Position numbers and translations under genes: made by a program. A DNA stretch of 64,000 nucleotides from Bacteroidota bacterium (GTDB lineage: Bacteria > Bacteroidota > Bacteroidia > Bacteroidales > Dysgonomonadaceae): positions 1 to 64,000 of the forward strand of contig JAEZGN010000022.1 of NCBI GenBank assembly GCA_023437305.1, given 5' to 3'. Every line of letters starts with the position of its first letter. Position 1 is the stretch's first letter. Shown here one piece after another: positions 51,083-60,510 of the stretch. Under the pieces are notes generated by a model that saw only the letters and a list, made by a program, of their open reading frames with translations, was not told the origin of the DNA and searched no databases.

Positions 51083-53917
51083 ATGAAAAAAAATCAACTG
51101 CTTTTGGTCGGTTTATTGTCGATGTCTCTATTCATCGGCTGTAAAAGCGGACCATATCAGAGAACGAGTGACGGAATAATTGTAAACCTGAAAACGGACG
51201 ATGCTTTAGCTACAAAAAACATCAGATTGCAAGTTGTCAATGATGATGTTATTCATGTTTCAGCTACTCCCGGCTATAAGTTTTCTGACAAGAAAAGTCT
51301 TATCACCGTATATGATAAAACACAAACAACAGGATGGGATGCTAAAGAGGAAAACGGGAATGTTGTTCTCAAAACAGCTTCTACCATTGCTACAGTATCT
51401 CTGACTACAGGTGAGGTTACTTTCTCGGATATAAATGGTAATGTACTTCTCGCTGAAAATAAAGGAGGAGGTAAATCATTTTCTGATATCGAAGTCGAAG
51501 GCACAAAAGCATATACTATGCAGCAAGTGTTCGAATCTCCGGCTGATGAAGCTTTCTATGGCCTTGGACAACATCAGGCTGATGAGTTTAACTACAAGGG
51601 AAAGAATGAGGTTCTTTTCCAATATAATACAAAAGTCTCTGTTCCGTTTGTTTTATCGAGCAAAAACTATGGGATACTTTGGGACAACTACTCACTGACT
51701 AAGTTCGGTGATTCTCGTGATTATCTCGACTTGGATCAATTTAAGCTATATGACAAAACAGGAAAAGAAGGTGGGCTGACTGCTACTTATATGGTAAATG
51801 CCGATCCAAATAATGTTTTTGTAGAAAGAGCAGAATCACAGATTGATTACGAAAATCTGGAAACAATAAAGAAGTTTCCTCAAGACTTTCCGTTCTTTAA
51901 TTCTCGCATCACATGGGAAGGAGATATAGAAGCAAAGGAAACCGGGCAATATCATTTTATACTTTATTATGCAGGTTATACGACTATATCATTGGATAAT
52001 GAGGTAATAGTGCCTGAAAGATGGCGTACGGCATGGAATCCGAATAGCTATAAGTTCACGGTGGATATGAAAGCCGGAGAAAAACGTAAAATAAAACTTG
52101 ATTGGAAACCTGATGGAGGCATCTCATATATAGGACTTAAAGCTTTGAGCCCGAAATCTCAGGAAGAACAAAACAAGTTGGCTCTTTGGTCAGAGATGGG
52201 TGATCAGATCGACTATTATTTTATTCGTGGAAACAGTGCCGATGATGTGATCAAAGGATATAGGACTGTTACAGGAAAATCGCAAATTATGCCTAAATGG
52301 GCAATGGGCTTTTGGCAAAGCCGCGAAAGATATAAAACTCAGGCTGAGCTGCTTGGTGTTGTAGATGAGTATCGTAAGAGGAATATACCGTTAGATAACA
52401 TTGTCTTAGATTGGTCATATTGGCCGAAGGATGCATGGGGAAGCCATGATTTTGATACCGAGCGTTTTCCTGATGCAAAAGGAATGATGGATAGCGTACA
52501 TGCAAAAGATGCGCGTATTATGATATCTGTATGGCCTAAGTTTTATTATACAACAGATAACTACAAGGCTTTTGACGAAAAAGGATGGATGTTTAATCGT
52601 GCAGTGAAAGATAGTATTCGCGATTGGATCAGCCCGGGTTATATTGGAGGGTTTTATGATGCTTACAGCGAAGGTGCTCGCAAACTATTTTGGGATCAGT
52701 TGAACGAAAAGCTATACTCTAAAGGTATTGATGCTTGGTGGATGGATGCTTCCGAGCCGGATATTTTATCAAATGCAAGTATGCAGTACCGTAAAGAGCT
52801 GATGACTCCTACAGCTTTAGGCCCATCAGTTGAGTATTTTAACGCTTACGCTCTTGTTAATGCACAGGGTATTTACGAAGGTCAGCGTTCTGTTAACCCT
52901 AACAACCGTGTCTTCTTGCTTACCCGTTCTGGTTTTGCCGGACTGCAACGTTACTCTACAGCTACATGGAGTGGCGATATCGGTACACGTTGGGAGGATA
53001 TGAAAGCTCAGATTTCAGCCGGACTTAATTTTGCTATGTCGGGTATTCCTTATTGGACAATGGATATCGGCGGTTTCTGTGTCGAAAAACGTTATGAAAA
53101 TGCGAAAGAAGGCTCAGAAGATATGAAAGAATGGAGAGAGCTGAATGCTCGTTGGTTCCAATTTGGTGCATTCTGTCCGCTATTCCGTAGTCATGGACAA
53201 TATCCTTATCGTGAGATCTACAATATTGCACCTGAAGGTCATCCTGCATATAATAGCATGGTTCGTTATACCAAGCTTCGTTATCAGATGATGCCATACA
53301 TCTATTCATTGGCCGGAATGACATACTTCAATGATTATACTATTATGCGTGCTTTGGTAATGGATTTCGGAAAAGATGCAGCTACCCATAATATAAGCGA
53401 TCAATATATGTTTGGACCTAACCTGATGGTTTGTCCGGTATATCAATACAAAGCAACATCCCGTGACGTATATTTTCCTGCCGGTACAAACTGGTACAAC
53501 TATGATACAGGAGAATATGTTACCGGAGGAAAAAGCGTAAAAGTATCTGCACCCTACGAACGTATGCCTCTCTTTGTACAAGAAGGTTCTATTTTGCCTA
53601 TGGGGAATGATATTCAGACTACCAAACAAAATCAAACAGATCTCACCATAAAAGTATATACAGGTAAAAACGGAGAGTTTACTTTATACGAAGACGAAGG
53701 GGTAAACTACAACTATGAAAATGGGGAATATTCGACTATTAAGTTCAGTTATGATGAAGCCTCTCAGCAGCTTACTGTCGACGATATTAAAGGCGAATAT
53801 GCGGGTATGGCTAAAGATAGAACATTTAAAGTAGAATGGATTGCCAAAGGAAAGAAAAACACAATATCTGAAGTGAAATACTCAGGAAAGCAGCTCTCTG
53901 TAAAAAGGGCAGAATAG
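51083..53917 (+). CDS. GH31 alpha-xylosidase-type lipoprotein with PA14 insert
   Basis: A 944-residue lipoprotein (lipobox LFIGC, Cys20) of family GH31. A PA14-like carbohydrate-binding insert occupies ~260-357 (FFNSRITWEGDIEAKETGQY and GYTTISLDNEVIVPERW), a layout described for xyloglucan-active alpha-xylosidases. The catalytic nucleophile is D555 in AWWMDASEPD and the acid D632 in TWSGDIGTRW. A C-terminal sheet (KVYTGKNGEFTLYEDEGVNY) is standard. It should release xylose from the non-reducing end of xyloglucan oligosaccharides. The GH2 start is 3 bp after its stop. Confidence 0.9.
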   Translation: MKKNQLLLVGLLSMSLFIGCKSGPYQRTSDGIIVNLKTDDALATKNIRLQVVNDDVIHVSATPGYKFSDKKSLITVYDKTQTTGWDAKEENGNVVLKTASTIATVSLTTGEVTFSDINGNVLLAENKGGGKSFSDIEVEGTKAYTMQQVFESPADEAFYGLGQHQADEFNYKGKNEVLFQYNTKVSVPFVLSSKNYGILWDNYSLTKFGDSRDYLDLDQFKLYDKTGKEGGLTATYMVNADPNNVFVERAESQIDYENLETIKKFPQDFPFFNSRITWEGDIEAKETGQYHFILYYAGYTTISLDNEVIVPERWRTAWNPNSYKFTVDMKAGEKRKIKLDWKPDGGISYIGLKALSPKSQEEQNKLALWSEMGDQIDYYFIRGNSADDVIKGYRTVTGKSQIMPKWAMGFWQSRERYKTQAELLGVVDEYRKRNIPLDNIVLDWSYWPKDAWGSHDFDTERFPDAKGMMDSVHAKDARIMISVWPKFYYTTDNYKAFDEKGWMFNRAVKDSIRDWISPGYIGGFYDAYSEGARKLFWDQLNEKLYSKGIDAWWMDASEPDILSNASMQYRKELMTPTALGPSVEYFNAYALVNAQGIYEGQRSVNPNNRVFLLTRSGFAGLQRYSTATWSGDIGTRWEDMKAQISAGLNFAMSGIPYWTMDIGGFCVEKRYENAKEGSEDMKEWRELNARWFQFGAFCPLFRSHGQYPYREIYNIAPEGHPAYNSMVRYTKLRYQMMPYIYSLAGMTYFNDYTIMRALVMDFGKDAATHNISDQYMFGPNLMVCPVYQYKATSRDVYFPAGTNWYNYDTGEYVTGGKSVKVSAPYERMPLFVQEGSILPMGNDIQTTKQNQTDLTIKVYTGKNGEFTLYEDEGVNYNYENGEYSTIKFSYDEASQQLTVDDIKGEYAGMAKDRTFKVEWIAKGKKNTISEVKYSGKQLSVKRAE

Positions 53918-53920
53918 AAA

Positions 53921-56437
53921 ATGAAAAAGTTTGATATGAAAATCCATTATTATCTATTTCTTTTTATTTGTATAGTTCTCTTTTCGTGTTCTTCGTCAAA
54001 GAAAGTAAGAGAGAATACAGACTTTACCGAAGGTTGGAAATTCTATCTCGGAGACGACTCTACAGCATACAATACGCAATATGACGATTCAAAGTGGAGA
54101 GTTCTTGACCTTCCTCACGACTGGAGTATAGAAGCTGACTTCTCGCTCAAGAATCCTGCTACTCCCGGAGGGGGAGCATTACCGGGTGGTATAGGTTGGT
54201 ATCGCAAAGACTTTGTGGTAGATAAATCCGATGAGGGAAAGAATGTATACATCGATTTTGATGGTATATACTGGAACAGTAAAGTGTGGATAAACGGACA
54301 TCTTTTGGGCGAGCGCCCCAATGGATATATTTCATTTCGTTACGACCTGACTCCATATATTAAAGTGGGAGAAAAGAATGTTATTGCCGTTCGTGTAGAC
54401 AACTCGAAGCAGCCCAATTCTCGGTGGTATTCCGGTTCGGGCATTTATCGCAATGTATGGTTAGTAACTACAAACGCCCTACATGTCGATCATTGGGGTA
54501 CTTATGTAACTACGCCTATAGTAACGAAAGATAATGCCAAAATTAAAGTCCAAACGAATATAAAAAACTCATCAAATTCTGGTCAAAGATTCGAATTGTA
54601 TTCTATCCTAATAGATAAAGAAGGTAAAGAGATTGCGAGAATAAATAATTCAGAAAGTGTTGGTGCTGGAGAAAGTATTTCCATGGGCCAAAGTTTGAAA
54701 GTCTCAAATCCAATCTTATGGTCGATAGACAATCCATATCTGTATAAGATAGTAACCCGTATAGAACAAAATGGGAAGGTTGTAGACGAGTATGAAACTC
54801 CGTTAGGTATTCGCTATTTTTCTTTCGATCCGAATAAAGGATTCTTTCTGAATGGCGAATCTGTAAAGATAAAAGGGGTGTGTAATCACCACGATTTAGG
54901 ATTCTTAGGTGCAGCCGTTAATACCAGGGCTATTGAACGCCAGCTCGAAATTCTGAAAGAGATGGGATGTAATGGTATCCGTACCTCTCATAATCCACCT
55001 GCCCCAGAATTACTCGACTTGTGCGACAAAATGGGATTTATCGTTATGGATGAGGCTTTCGATATGTGGAGAAAAAAGAAATCACCGTACGATTATTCTC
55101 AATATTTCCCAGAGTGGCACGAACGGGATCTGACCGATCTTATCCTTCGAGATCGCAATCATCCGTCTATCTTCTTGTGGAGTATAGGAAATGAGATACT
55201 TGAACAGTGGTCGGATATAAATGCCGATACATTAGATTTGCAGCAAGCAAATATGGTCTTAAACTTTGCCAATACCTTAAACAAAAAAGATATTGATGCA
55301 AAAGAACTTCATGTAAACTCTCTTTTGACTATTAAGCTGGCTGATATTGCCAAAAAACTTGATCCAACACGACCGATTACAACGGGAAATAATGAGACAG
55401 AACCCTCGAATCATATCTTTCAATCGGGAGCGATGGATATTATCGGTTTCAATTATCATGAGAACAATTGGGTGAATTTTCATGAGAAATTTCCCGATCA
55501 AAAGTTGATTATTACAGAATCTACATCAGGGCTAATGTCTCGAGGATATTACGAAATGCCTTCCGACAGTGTAAATATTTGGCCCGAGAGATGGGATAAG
55601 CCCTTCGACCGCCCTGTGCATCATTGTTCATCATACGACAATTGTCATGTTCCTTGGGGTAGCACTCACGAAGATACATGGAGGCTCGTGAAAAATTATG
55701 ATCATATTTCGGGTGTCTATCTGTGGACAGGTTTCGATTATTTGGGAGAGCCTACTCCATTCTGGTGGCCATCTCGTAGTTCCTATTTCGGAGTAATTGA
55801 CCTTGCCGGATTTCCTAAAGATGTATATTATATGTATCAGAGTGAATGGACAAACAAAGATGTTCTTCACATCTTTCCGCATTGGAATTGGAAAGAGGGT
55901 CAGACTGTGGATATATGGGCATATTTCAATAATGCAGACGAGGTAGAATTGTTCTTGAACGGTTTATCTCTAGGAAAGAAGAGCAAAGAAAAAGATATAT
56001 ATCATGTACTTTGGCGTGTGCCTTTCCAAAAAGGTACTCTGAAAGCTGTTTCTTATAAAGATGGAAAAGAGGTTTTGGCAAGAGAAATTAAAACAACCGG
56101 TGATCCTGTTTCTATCAGGCTTACAGCAGATAGGCACACAATCAAAGCCGATGGGAAGGATTTATCATTTATTACAGTTGAGGCTTTGGATACAGAGAGT
56201 AATCCTGTTCCTGTTGCTGACAATCTTATAAACTTCACGATAGAAGGGAATGGTTTTATAGCCGGAACCGATAATGGAGACCCTACTGATCCGAATTCTT
56301 TGAAAAAGCCTTCTAGAAAATTGTTTAGCGGAAAAGCTTTGGTTGTTGTACAGTCTCATAAAAAGGCAGGCAAGATAATATTAAAAGCTATCTCTCCTAA
56401 TTTGAAGGGGACTTCTATAGAGATAAATAGCAAATAA
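53921..56437 (+). CDS. GH2 beta-galactosidase-type lipoprotein
   Basis: An 838-residue exported lipoprotein (lipobox VLFSC, Cys23) of family GH2. The jelly-roll sugar-binding domain begins FTEGWKFYLGDDS, the Ig-like domain follows at ~190-300, and the TIM barrel carries acid/base E425 in SIGNEILEQW and nucleophile E533 in LIITESTSG. A C-terminal beta-domain with VSIRLTADRHTIKADGKDLS resembles the Ig/invasin-like tails of other Bacteroidetes GH2 enzymes. It should remove galactose from xyloglucan side chains after fucose is cut. It is translated right behind GH31 and ends before a terminator. Confidence 0.9.
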   Translation: MKKFDMKIHYYLFLFICIVLFSCSSSKKVRENTDFTEGWKFYLGDDSTAYNTQYDDSKWRVLDLPHDWSIEADFSLKNPATPGGGALPGGIGWYRKDFVVDKSDEGKNVYIDFDGIYWNSKVWINGHLLGERPNGYISFRYDLTPYIKVGEKNVIAVRVDNSKQPNSRWYSGSGIYRNVWLVTTNALHVDHWGTYVTTPIVTKDNAKIKVQTNIKNSSNSGQRFELYSILIDKEGKEIARINNSESVGAGESISMGQSLKVSNPILWSIDNPYLYKIVTRIEQNGKVVDEYETPLGIRYFSFDPNKGFFLNGESVKIKGVCNHHDLGFLGAAVNTRAIERQLEILKEMGCNGIRTSHNPPAPELLDLCDKMGFIVMDEAFDMWRKKKSPYDYSQYFPEWHERDLTDLILRDRNHPSIFLWSIGNEILEQWSDINADTLDLQQANMVLNFANTLNKKDIDAKELHVNSLLTIKLADIAKKLDPTRPITTGNNETEPSNHIFQSGAMDIIGFNYHENNWVNFHEKFPDQKLIITESTSGLMSRGYYEMPSDSVNIWPERWDKPFDRPVHHCSSYDNCHVPWGSTHEDTWRLVKNYDHISGVYLWTGFDYLGEPTPFWWPSRSSYFGVIDLAGFPKDVYYMYQSEWTNKDVLHIFPHWNWKEGQTVDIWAYFNNADEVELFLNGLSLGKKSKEKDIYHVLWRVPFQKGTLKAVSYKDGKEVLAREIKTTGDPVSIRLTADRHTIKADGKDLSFITVEALDTESNPVPVADNLINFTIEGNGFIAGTDNGDPTDPNSLKKPSRKLFSGKALVVVQSHKKAGKIILKAISPNLKGTSIEINSK

Positions 56438-56469
56438 TATACTTTTTATTTAAATATCTTATTGTGATA

Positions 56470-56510
56470 ATTAACATATAGGCTTTCGGGTTTATATGTT
56501 AATTTGTTTT
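56470..56510 (+). terminator. Terminator of the GH31-GH2 operon
   Basis: A perfect 11-bp inverted repeat ATTAACATATA / TATATGTTAAT followed by TTGTTTTT, 32 bp after the GH2 stop. Confidence 0.7.
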
Positions 56511-56664
56511 TGCGTAATACCCTTATTAATAGATGCTTATTTATGTATAAATTACAATATCTAATCTTTTCTTATTGTTTAGTATACGATATGTAATTTG
56601 CTGAAATACAAATATTTAACTAAAAATAAATATCTTATTTTTGTTGTGTTTAGAAATGAAGTTA

Positions 56665-56684
56665 TATATTTGTACTTAGTACAA
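56665..56684 (+). promoter_or_regulatory. Promoter and overlapping operator of the xylose regulator operon
   Basis: The -7 box TATATTTG (56665-56672) overlaps the perfect palindrome TTGTACTTAGTACAA (56670-56684), 22 bp before the regulator ATG. A bound dimer would cover the transcription start, so autorepression is likely. Confidence 0.7.
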
Positions 56685-56706
56685 TAAGTTTTATAGCCGG
56701 ATTACC

Positions 56707-57423
56707 ATGAAAATAAATTTCATTCATACTTATGTATCTGTCGATTGTGTTGTGTTCGGATTCGAGAACGACAAGTTGAATATATTATTGGTACAGCGGA
56801 ATGTCGATAAAAAAAGTAAGAAAGATCTGAAACTTCCCGGAAGCCTTATATATGATCAAGAAGATGTGGATGACGCTGCAAATCGTGTTTTATTTGAGCT
56901 TACAGGGATAAAGAGGATGTCGTTAAAGCAATTTCGTTGTTTTGCTTCACCGGGTAGATCCAATAACCCTGATGATAGAAAATGGCTCGACACAGCTTAT
57001 CAGCCAAATATTAATCGATTGATTACTGTTGCGTATCTATCTCTTTGTAAGGTAGATAGAAAATTAAATAATGTTTCTAAATATAAGCAAACAGAATGGT
57101 GTCCGATTGATAAAATACCACAAATGCCATTTGACCATAATCAGATCGTGAAAGAATCGCTCGTAGAGATCTGCCGATGGATAGAATACAATCCTGTTAT
57201 AGTTTTTGAGCTTTTACCTCAGAAGTTTACGATAAGTCAGTTGCATAAACTGTATGAAGCAATATATAATAAGAAAATTGATATACGCAATTTCCATAAG
57301 AAGGTAGCAGCGATGAGTTATGTTATTCCTTTGGAGGAGAAACAAAAAGATGTATCTCATCGTGCAGCCCGTTATTATAAATTTGACAAAAAGGCTTATA
57401 ATAAGTTGAAAACAAGTATATAA
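56707..57423 (+). CDS. Nudix-type transcriptional regulator of xylose genes
   Basis: A 238-residue regulator of the NrtR/AraR type: an N-terminal Nudix-like domain (~1-145, with VDCVVFGFENDKLNILLVQR) plus a C-terminal winged helix (FTISQLHKLYEAIYNKKIDI, then RNFHKKVAAM). The Nudix box is degenerate (GSLIYDQEDVDDAANRVLFE lacks the usual REXXEE acidic set), so the domain probably binds an effector rather than hydrolysing. In Bacteroidetes such regulators control arabinose and xylose genes. Its position 33 bp upstream of xylB and the palindrome in its own promoter point to control of xylBA by xylose or a derivative. Confidence 0.85.
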   Translation: MKINFIHTYVSVDCVVFGFENDKLNILLVQRNVDKKSKKDLKLPGSLIYDQEDVDDAANRVLFELTGIKRMSLKQFRCFASPGRSNNPDDRKWLDTAYQPNINRLITVAYLSLCKVDRKLNNVSKYKQTEWCPIDKIPQMPFDHNQIVKESLVEICRWIEYNPVIVFELLPQKFTISQLHKLYEAIYNKKIDIRNFHKKVAAMSYVIPLEEKQKDVSHRAARYYKFDKKAYNKLKTSI

Positions 57424-57456
57424 TCGATTTTAAAAACATAAAAACACACATCTGTC

Positions 57457-58938
57457 ATGTATTTATTGGGATATGATATTGGTAGCTCTTCGGTAAAAGC
57501 TTGTCTGGTAAATGCCAGCACAGGAAAAATTGTTGCTTCAGACTTTTTTCCGAAAGAGGAAATGAAAATTACAGCTGTAAAATCAGGATGGGCAGAACAA
57601 GACCCTGCCGACTGGTGGGCAAACCTGAAACTTGCACATCAATCTGTGATGCAAAAGTCGGGGGCAAAAGGAGAAGATATACAAGCTATCGGTATTACCT
57701 GGCAAATGCATGGGTTGGTGCTCGTAGATAAAGATAAGAACGTACTTCGCCCTTCAATAATATGGTGCGATAGCCGTGCTGTACCTTATGGCGAAAAGGC
57801 ATTTAAAGCTATCGGAGAAGAAAAATGTTTGAGCCATTTACTAAACTCTCCGGGTAATTTTACAGCATCTAAACTCGCATGGGTAAAGGAGAACGAACCT
57901 CATATTTATGAAAAAATAGATAAACTGATGCTACCCGGTGATTATATCGGGATGAAATTAACAAATGATATCGTTGTTACTATCGAAGGAATGTCAGAAG
58001 GTATCTTCTGGGATTTTAAGACAAATACGTTATCAGAAGATGTACTCAATCACTATGGAATACCTAAGAGCTTTTTCCCTGAGATAAAACCTATTTTTGG
58101 GATACAAGGCTATGTTTCATCTTCGGCAGCCAAAGAACTTGGATTGAAAGAAGGTATCCCGGTTTCTTATCGGGCAGGCGATCAGCCTAACAATGCTCTT
58201 TCTCTCAATGTGTTTGAGCCGGGCGAAATAGCTTCTACCGCCGGAACATCGGGTGTTGTATATGGAGTATTAGATCAGCTGAACTATGACAAGCTATCGC
58301 GTGTAAATACTTTTGCGCATGTCAACTATACGTCCGAACAAATCAGACTTGGTGTGCTGCTTTGTATCAACGGAACAGGTATTCTTAACTCATGGATGAA
58401 ACGAAATTTAGCTCTTGAAGGCTTATCGTATAGCGATATGAACGCTTTGGCTGCTCAATCTCCTATTGGAGCGAAGGGTATTAGTATTATTCCTTTTGGA
58501 AATGGAGCAGAGCGTGTATTGGAAAATAAGGATGTTAATTGCTCGATACATGGAATCAATTTTAATATCCATGATAAGAAAGATATTCTTCGTGCAGCAC
58601 AAGAAGGTATCGTGTTCTCTTACGAATATGGTATGGAGATTATGCGTGAGATGGGTATGAATATTTCTACAGTGAAAGCCGGATATGCGAACATGTTTTT
58701 AAGCCCGATTTTTTCACAAACGTTAGCCAGTGTAAGTGATGTGACTATCGAGTTGTATAATACAGATGGTGCCGCCGGAGCAGCTAAAGGAGCCGGGATT
58801 GGTATAGGTCTTTATGCTACACCTCAGGAAGCTTTTGCTTCTCTCGAAAAATTGGCAATCATAGAACCTGAGAAAGATAAGAGAGATCAATATAGAGAGG
58901 CATATCAACAATGGAGAAATCTTGTAACTAAAAAATAA
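57457..58938 (+). CDS. xylB: Xylulokinase
   Basis: A 493-residue FGGY-family kinase phosphorylating D-xylulose to xylulose 5-phosphate for the pentose phosphate pathway. YLLGYDIGSSSVKACLVNAS at the start is the first phosphate loop; AEQDPADWW, ITWQMHGLVLVD, IIWCDSRA and AGDQPNNALSLNVFEPGEIA with the catalytic-region Asp are characteristic of xylulokinases. TAGTSGVVYG and NTDGAAGAAKGAGIG are intact. It lies between the regulator and xylA with short gaps. Confidence 0.95.
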   Translation: MYLLGYDIGSSSVKACLVNASTGKIVASDFFPKEEMKITAVKSGWAEQDPADWWANLKLAHQSVMQKSGAKGEDIQAIGITWQMHGLVLVDKDKNVLRPSIIWCDSRAVPYGEKAFKAIGEEKCLSHLLNSPGNFTASKLAWVKENEPHIYEKIDKLMLPGDYIGMKLTNDIVVTIEGMSEGIFWDFKTNTLSEDVLNHYGIPKSFFPEIKPIFGIQGYVSSSAAKELGLKEGIPVSYRAGDQPNNALSLNVFEPGEIASTAGTSGVVYGVLDQLNYDKLSRVNTFAHVNYTSEQIRLGVLLCINGTGILNSWMKRNLALEGLSYSDMNALAAQSPIGAKGISIIPFGNGAERVLENKDVNCSIHGINFNIHDKKDILRAAQEGIVFSYEYGMEIMREMGMNISTVKAGYANMFLSPIFSQTLASVSDVTIELYNTDGAAGAAKGAGIGIGLYATPQEAFASLEKLAIIEPEKDKRDQYREAYQQWRNLVTKK

Positions 58939-58971
58939 GATTATTAATCATTTAAAATAAAAACTATAATC

Positions 58972-60300
58972 ATGGAAATTTTAAAAGGAACAAAAGAATT
59001 TTTTCCGGGTATTGGAAAGATCAAATTTGAAGGAAAAGAGAGCAAAAATCCGTTAGCATTCCGTTTTTATGACGAAAACAAAGTGGTAATGGGTAAAACA
59101 ATGAAAGACTGGACTCGTTTCGCAATGGCATATTGGCATACACTATGTGCTAATGGTGGCGATCCATTTGGTGGAGCAACTATTCATCACCCATGGAATA
59201 TCGGAGACGATGCCATCAGCCGTGCAAAATACAAAATGGATGCAGCTTTCGAATTTATGACCAAAATGGGAATCAATTATTATTGTTTCCACGATGTAGA
59301 CTTGGTAGATGCAGGTAATTCTTGGGCAGAATATGAAAAGAATTTGCACACAATAGTAGACTATGCAAAAGAAAAACAAGCTGCTTCGGGAGTAAAACTT
59401 CTTTGGGGTACAGCGAATGTTTTCAGCCACGAACGTTATATGAATGGTGCTGCAACAAACCCTGACTTTAATGTAGTTGCAAGTGCTGGAACTCAAATAA
59501 AAAATGCTATTGATGCTACTATTGCCCTTGGCGGGTCTAACTATGTGTTCTGGGGAGGTCGTGAAGGTTATATGAGCTTGTTGAATACCGACATGAAGCG
59601 TGAAAAAGATCACTTGGCTCAGATGTTGACAATGGCTCGTGACTATGCTCGCAAACAAGGATTCAAAGGTACATTCCTTATCGAACCTAAACCAATGGAA
59701 CCAACTAAACATCAATATGACTTCGATACAGAAACTGTTATCGGCTTCCTTCGTCACTACGGTTTAGACAAAGACTTCAAAGTGAACATTGAAGTTAACC
59801 ATGCTACTCTTGCAGGTCACACATTCGAACACGAATTGCAGGCTGCTGCTGATGCGGGTCTATTAGGTAGTATCGATGCTAACCGCGGAGATTATCAGAA
59901 TGGTTGGGATACAGACCAGTTCCCTCTCGATATCTATGATTTTGCTCATGCATGGTTGGTATTGTTACCTTATGGCGGATTAGGAAATGGTGGTGTAAAC
60001 TTCGATGCTAAGATACGTCGTAACTCTACAGATATGGACGATTTGTTTATTGCTCATATCTCAGGTATGGATGTATTTGCTCGTGGCTTATTAGTTGCTG
60101 CTGATATTCTTCAAAACTCAGATTATAACAAATTACGTAAAGAGCGTTATGCTTCATTCGATGGCGGAGAAGGTAAAGCATTTGAAGATGGCAAGTTAAC
60201 TCTTGAAGATCTACGCACAATTGCACATAAAGTAGGCGAACCTAAGCAAATAAGCGGTAAGCAAGAGCTTTATGAGGCTATTGTAAATATGTATATCTAA
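58972..60300 (+). CDS. xylA: Xylose isomerase
   Basis: A 442-residue group II xylose isomerase interconverting D-xylose and D-xylulose in the cytoplasm. The active-site His and Asp are in NYYCFHDVDLVDAG (~101-114), and metal/substrate residues in VFWGGREGYMSLLNTDMKRE, LIEPKPMEPTKHQYDFD, NIEVNHATLAGHTFEHEL and DANRGDYQNGWDTDQFP. The length is normal. It is 33 bp behind xylB. Bacteroidetes enzymes of this type work well in other hosts, but nothing in the sequence speaks to kinetics. Confidence 0.97.
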   Translation: MEILKGTKEFFPGIGKIKFEGKESKNPLAFRFYDENKVVMGKTMKDWTRFAMAYWHTLCANGGDPFGGATIHHPWNIGDDAISRAKYKMDAAFEFMTKMGINYYCFHDVDLVDAGNSWAEYEKNLHTIVDYAKEKQAASGVKLLWGTANVFSHERYMNGAATNPDFNVVASAGTQIKNAIDATIALGGSNYVFWGGREGYMSLLNTDMKREKDHLAQMLTMARDYARKQGFKGTFLIEPKPMEPTKHQYDFDTETVIGFLRHYGLDKDFKVNIEVNHATLAGHTFEHELQAAADAGLLGSIDANRGDYQNGWDTDQFPLDIYDFAHAWLVLLPYGGLGNGGVNFDAKIRRNSTDMDDLFIAHISGMDVFARGLLVAADILQNSDYNKLRKERYASFDGGEGKAFEDGKLTLEDLRTIAHKVGEPKQISGKQELYEAIVNMYI

Positions 60301-60310
60301 ACATATAACT

Positions 60311-60485
60311 AGGGATTGTTTTTAAAAGTAATAGCATCTTATAAAAAGTTCCTCACTATTGTCATCCTGAGTGTTACGAAGAGTCTCTAAATTATCCGAA
60401 AAGAGATATTTGGTTCTGCCAATTTTTGATTCACTTCGTTCGACATGACAACTAGAAAATATAAATTACTTTTAAAACAATCCCT
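60311..60485. repeat. Long imperfect inverted repeat (MITE/REP-like), copy 2
   Basis: A 175-bp element between xylA and the symporter gene. Its ends AGGGATTGTTTTTAAAAGTA and the reverse complement (TACTTTTAAAACAATCCCT) differ by one T. The inner arms TTGTCATCCTGAGTGTTACG and CACTTCGTTCGACATGACAA correspond to copy 1 (37921-38043) in reverse orientation. Confidence 0.75.
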
Positions 60486-60510
60486 TTGTTCCTTAAATAA
60501 TTATTGACCA

